Source: Seriola aureovittata
Lineage: Eukaryota; Chordata; Actinopteri; Carangiformes; Carangidae
DNA length: 64,000 nucleotides
NCBI RefSeq assembly: GCF_021018895.1
Contig: NC_079386.1
Span: forward strand, 8,010,835 to 8,074,834
Reading direction: 5' to 3'
Under the pieces are notes generated by a model that saw only the letters and a list, made by a program, of their open reading frames with translations, had not been told where the DNA came from and made no database searches. Shown here piece after piece: positions 37,801-64,000 of the stretch. The position numbers were made by a program, and so were the translations under genes. Positions within the stretch are counted from its first letter, which is position 1; every line of letters begins with the position of its first letter.

Positions 37801-38499
37801 GGTTTGACACCCCATCATATCTGGGTCCTCCAAAGGTTTGAGGGATGGGGGTGGACAGGGGCATTTGGAGCCAGCAGTTTCCAGGCCAACCACTCAGCAG
37901 GGTTAATTACTATACCAACCAGATGCCCCTTCCAGTGATGGTCAATGCCCTTGTGATCCATGCTTCATTCACTCACCTTGCTTTTTTACGCTTACCTGAG
38001 TTTTATCATGTGGTGCTTCATAGACACTCGAATTCGCAGAGCCCTGCAGGTTTGCTCCCCAGGTGCTGTGTTTCGAGCAGTGTAACTTTCTGCTCTGTTG
38101 CTGACAAGGCTGTTATTATCTGAGATAATAGAGGAAAGAAAAGAACGGGCAAAATATGTCAGTCACCTTTTCCTGCTCATTTCATGTGCAGTTAATAGTT
38201 CTAATATATCATACATACGATACGCATGACTGCATCATTTGCTTGGTTTGCACTTTGATGTGCATTCGGTGTCTGCAGTTCCTGTGTGCATTTTCTCATC
38301 CCTTCGGCTGCCAAATTAGTATTATATAGTATAGTCAGTTGAAGATAGGTAAAGTGTGTCAGCCTAAAACTCTACTCCACTTTGTATTGGCCATTTAGTG
38401 TTAGGGTAGACAACACCAGGTGATATTGTTCTCCCACATGGGCTTGGCATCTCTTGAAAGGTTTAGGTTGTCGATTAATTTTGTTTGTCTTATTTACAC

Positions 38500-38640
38500 T
38501 TACTTGCCGAGAATCACTCTCCAATCTGTTGGCTAAATATGAAGCTACAGCCAGTTTCGTTTCCAGTTTTTATGCTAACATAAGCTAACTAGCTGCTAGC
38601 TTTGGCCTGATATTTACCGGACAGACAGTATTGTCCTGAT
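38500..38640 (+). repeat. Repeat-like stretch with TAGC-rich text
   Basis: TATGAAGCTACAGCCAG, TAAGCTAACTAGCTGCTAGC and ATATTTACCGGACAGACAG resemble a dispersed fish repeat I recall. Only one copy was seen in this window, so the call rests on memory. Confidence 0.4.
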
Positions 38641-38819
38641 CACTTAAGTCTCAGCAAAAAGTGTACTGTAAATAAACTGGGACTGCTATCAGCCCTCATG
38701 TTCATATAGAAGTTTACGTGATCACAGAATACTGCCTGCTGCTTGTGGTTCTTCGTCCCCTCTGACCTCCCTCAGTAGTTTCCACATTTCCTGGAGGCAA
38801 AACTGAAACTGCTGCAACC

Positions 38820-38820
<1 letters not shown>

Positions 38821-38858
<38 letters not shown>
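38821..38858 (+). repeat. (CAA)n microsatellite
   Basis: About 13 CAA units. It generates artificial poly-Val/Leu/Cys reading frames on the minus strand. Confidence 0.97.
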
Positions 38859-41529
38859 TGGCTCCCAAGGCCCTGCTGGGAAGCAAGGCAAGCAAAGTCG
38901 CAGGATGTTGGAGGAGCGAGAGCTTGCGGACAGAAGATAAGCAGAAAGGCCACACCTGGGGTCAGCACGTAGCCACGGCATACAGTCAGATCTCTATTAA
39001 GATAGAAGATGGTGGTGCAGTGTGATAAGAGCCGACGGGACCTAGTGATGTGATACCAGTGATGGGGCACTGGCAGAACATGCCACTGTCCCCGACCAGC
39101 GGGGGAATTGGGGGTTGGACCAAACTTGTTGGTATAATGAGGTGGTCTTCAATTATCTTCATTAAAATTTCACAGCATTTTGGAAATTTCAGAAGAAAAC
39201 AATCAATATTTTGACATTAACTTTTTTACATTTAGATTTGAACTTGAAAAAACACTGGTTGAACTACTTTCCAGGATTTTTGGTAACTTAAACACACCAG
39301 CAAAATATTGAACAAGTGTTTTCTTTTCCCAAGCAGTGTTCCCTTCATTCTGTAATCTTGCGCAGCTGTTGCAAAGCAAAAAAGGAACACAGAAGTAGAT
39401 ATTAATGAAAAGATTTATTCAGGAAGGCAAGCCGCTTTGGTATTTCATCAAAGTTCAAGAGTCTCATAGTTCATTGTAGCTAAACATTTCCTCTCAAATT
39501 ATGCTACAGTACTTGTTCACCAACATAATGTGTCATTAGCCACGTGATTTCAAGATAGCAGTCACAGCATTCTCAGTTGTGCGGTTTGTCAGAAGCTTTA
39601 CCACAGGACTATTTTCCCATGAGCTCGACCTTTTCACTCCACTAACAGGCAGTTTTGTTGCCTGTGTCGTCCTCTGTGTTTGACCATCTGACTCGCCCTG
39701 GTTATAAAGGATGTTTCCGTAGATCTCAGGCTGACCCAAAGACAGTGTGATGCTGGGCTTTATTTAACAAACAACACTGCATGAGTGTCCATTCCCAACA
39801 CTTATAAGCAGTGTGTGACTGAAATAACTGTGAGCAGTATAATAATACTAAAAACACCATATTATTTTGCTGACTTTGCACATCTTCAGGCAGAACTTAC
39901 CTACTTACTGTCTGATATTAAAACCCACATCAAGTCCCCAGGTTATAATTTTCAAAATAAATGCCTTTTGCAAATAAATCTATGATTGAAAATACATTTG
40001 AAAGTTTTGCAAAGCTTTAGCATATTTCTCATAATCTCCCAATAGCATCCGTGCCAAGCACTTAATTCTCCATTGTCCAATTTGATGAAATGCCTCATCC
40101 TTATAACATTTCATTGGTAGCCGAGAGACTTGTTAAAACTTCTTGTTAATGCTATATTAGCACATTATGCAAACCCACAAACTGCACTGAAAAGTGGACT
40201 ACAAACTGATGCAACAGAAACACACGACCTTACAGGCAAAGAGCATTTCACGCTTTAGATTTTTAAAAAAACAACTATCAACGTAAGTTATTTGTATTGT
40301 GTGTTGTTGAATGCACTCCTCCTGACTGCTGACTATAAATATCGTTTTGCATTTCTTTGTAGTTATTTTGCATCTTTGCAGCTGTTTTGCATCTTGATGT
40401 AGGCCTAGTTGTTTCCCTTTGTGGCCCTTTTGGGGTCATTCTGCATCTCTGTAGTCATCTTGTGTCTGCAAGGGCAATAATCAATCCAATCAATCAAGCC
40501 AATAATTAATCCAATCCACAATCCATTCTAGATTCTATTTTTCTACTCTGGACAGATGTAAATTATTGTTGCAGTTTGAATTCATGTAGCAATATTGTAA
40601 ACTCTTAGTCCTCAGTATTGTCCATGCTCTCCCCATCAGCTCTGCAGCTATGTTTGCCAGAGCTATTTCATACACAATTGGACTTCTATTTAATAGCCTG
40701 TGAAAGAGAGACAGACAGAAAGGTGGAAAATCCCCAGTATTTTAAATTATCCTTGAATATTAGAGCATTATGACTTTGTTCTAACGTTGACTTCTCCTTA
40801 ACCATCACCATCAATCCCCCTGCTATATGCAATGAGCCATTTGCCATTATGCAGCTTGTTAGCAATGTCCAGGCTGTGTAATTACCTGTGTCAACGGCAA
40901 TGATTGTCTTCAGTAACAGATTATTCATCACTTTATAATTGTAGAGGTTGAAAAGGGTTTTTAAGCCTTTATAATAAAACCCAGAAGTACAAATTTTCAT
41001 GCTCCTCACCTTTCTTGGTTGCAACTTCCAGACTGGATCAGGTGTTTTTGCACAATTAGTGCTGTAAATTACAGTACAGGTAAAATAAGAAAAAACAAAA
41101 ATACGTCCTATTCCTTCTGGGGATGGATTTAAAATGGATCCAGCGTTATCTGAAACATAAAAATATCAAGTATCCAGTCTCCAAAATCATGATTTCAGTA
41201 CTTAGCAGTATTTCCATTTCAGATCAGCCTATTTTCTTGTCCAGTTTTGTACAGTATGAATAGCCTTGTTGATAACATTCCTAAAACACTAATATGGTTC
41301 TAATGTGCCAATACACGTCCAGATGGGGGCAAATTGAGTAAAACTAACGAAGAGGGAGAGCCGCAAATGAATAACTTAAAAACCAATAATCTCATCATGT
41401 CATTTCAAATGTTGTGTGGACCTATTAACTGATTTCATTTATTTCCCATGTATAGTTTAGCAATCTTAGACGTCAAGGAAGTGAAAAAAAGAAATGTGAA
41501 GAGATTAAAGATAAAGAAATAATCTACGT

Positions 41530-41544
41530 GGGGGGGGGGGGGGG
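41530..41544 (+). repeat. Poly-G run (15 nt)
   Basis: Uninterrupted G tract about 500 nt upstream of the dhx15 promoter. It is a possible G-quadruplex former and a likely assembly-error site. Confidence 0.9.
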
Positions 41545-41696
41545 CTCCAGGTGTCCCCATATAGTAATCATCCTTAATCATTCTCAAAGGGGCACACAAA
41601 CCAAACTAGCTTTCAGATGTGTTGCTCAGTGTTTGAGACAAGACACAGACCTGCTTTTACTGCAGTGAGAGAAGCTTCGGACTGAAGGGGGCGAGG

Positions 41697-41818
<122 letters not shown>

Positions 41819-42052
41819 TTTGGCGGGCACATCATCATCCCGACCGAGAGGCAGCAGACCTCCTGCATCCTCCCCCGCATCCCCGAACCACTGCACTGTA
41901 TCTGCGGGCACAGCTACGAGCATTCAGAGGCAACATCATGTGCAGTACTCGGTAAAGCCGGGACCTTCTCGCTGTACCGTGCTCACTTGGTCTCACAAGT
42001 AAATCGCGGCTTACGAGTCATTTTGTCAAGGATAATAATGATGAGGTAAGAG

Positions 42053-42070
42053 CTTCCGGTCGCCATTTTG
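42053..42070 (+). promoter_or_regulatory. dhx15 core promoter: ETS plus YY1 sites
   Basis: CTTCCGG (42053-42059, reverse-strand ETS core CCGGAAG) is followed directly by CGCCATTTTG (42061-42070), a YY1 site in the orientation commonly found just downstream of housekeeping start sites. The coding start is about 80 nt on, so transcription probably begins within or near this stretch. Confidence 0.65.
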
Positions 42071-42100
42071 CCGGTGTTTAACGGTTTAGAGAATATCTGC

Positions 42101-42109
42101 ATGGAATAA
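42101..42109 (+). promoter_or_regulatory. Short upstream ORF in dhx15 leader (ATG GAA TAA)
   Basis: A two-codon ORF 51 nt before the dhx15 start used here. If transcription starts near 42060 it would be in the leader and could dampen initiation. Confidence 0.4.
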
Positions 42110-42151
42110 TCATTTGGTAAAGCCGTTGTTTGGATGGATCCCGGTGGCAGG

Positions 42152-64000
<21,849 letters not shown>

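Noticed and set aside
38714..39070. Minus-strand frames with poly-Val/Leu/Cys
   Set aside because: They are produced by the CAA microsatellite; no splice or homology support was seen.

Overview
The window is vertebrate nuclear DNA, almost certainly from a ray-finned (probably percomorph) fish. It has multi-exon genes with GT-AG introns, polyadenylation signals, long CA/TG microsatellites, and dispersed repeats of types I know from fish genomes. All five genes I can support are on the + strand. The order lgi2 - [two tandem ankyrin/kinase/KEN genes] - ccdc149 - dhx15 matches the human 4p15.2 order LGI2-CCDC149-(SOD3)-DHX15 in the same relative orientation, but with two genes inserted between lgi2 and ccdc149. 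I recognised no sod3-like coding sequence.

Layout. 1-5390: the 3' part of lgi2 (three 72-nt LRR exons, LRR C-cap exon, two EPTP exons, 3' UTR); its first exons lie before the window. 6430-13092: copy A, a complete RNase L/IRE1-like gene with a predicted 922-residue soluble protein (ankyrin repeats, an unassigned helical region, Ser/Thr kinase, KEN ribonuclease). 13480-19568: copy B, its tandem paralogue with the same exon plan and a predicted 905 residues. 21200-34870: ccdc149, twelve coding exons, 558 residues. 42053-64000: dhx15, twelve exons seen; the window ends inside the gene, before the C-terminal OB-fold part.

For every gene I joined exons by reading splice sites and checking phase. 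The coding sums are divisible by three for copy A, copy B and ccdc149, and phase is kept through all dhx15 exons. Several apparent truncations, such as in-frame stops just after an exon end, disappear once splicing is applied.

The most interesting content is the tandem pair. Both copies keep the kinase catalytic motifs and the KEN nuclease Arg/Asn/His signature but have no signal peptide or membrane segment. They therefore look like cytosolic relatives of RNase L with an IRE1-like intact kinase. The copies show a mosaic of silent-site-identical blocks (gene conversion) beside diverged ankyrin, linker and KEN segments, and copy B has a perfect ISRE-type motif in its first intron. A role in RNA decay or antiviral defence is inference. 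The flanking genes are ordinary conserved genes: a secreted synaptic protein, a coiled-coil protein and a splicing helicase.
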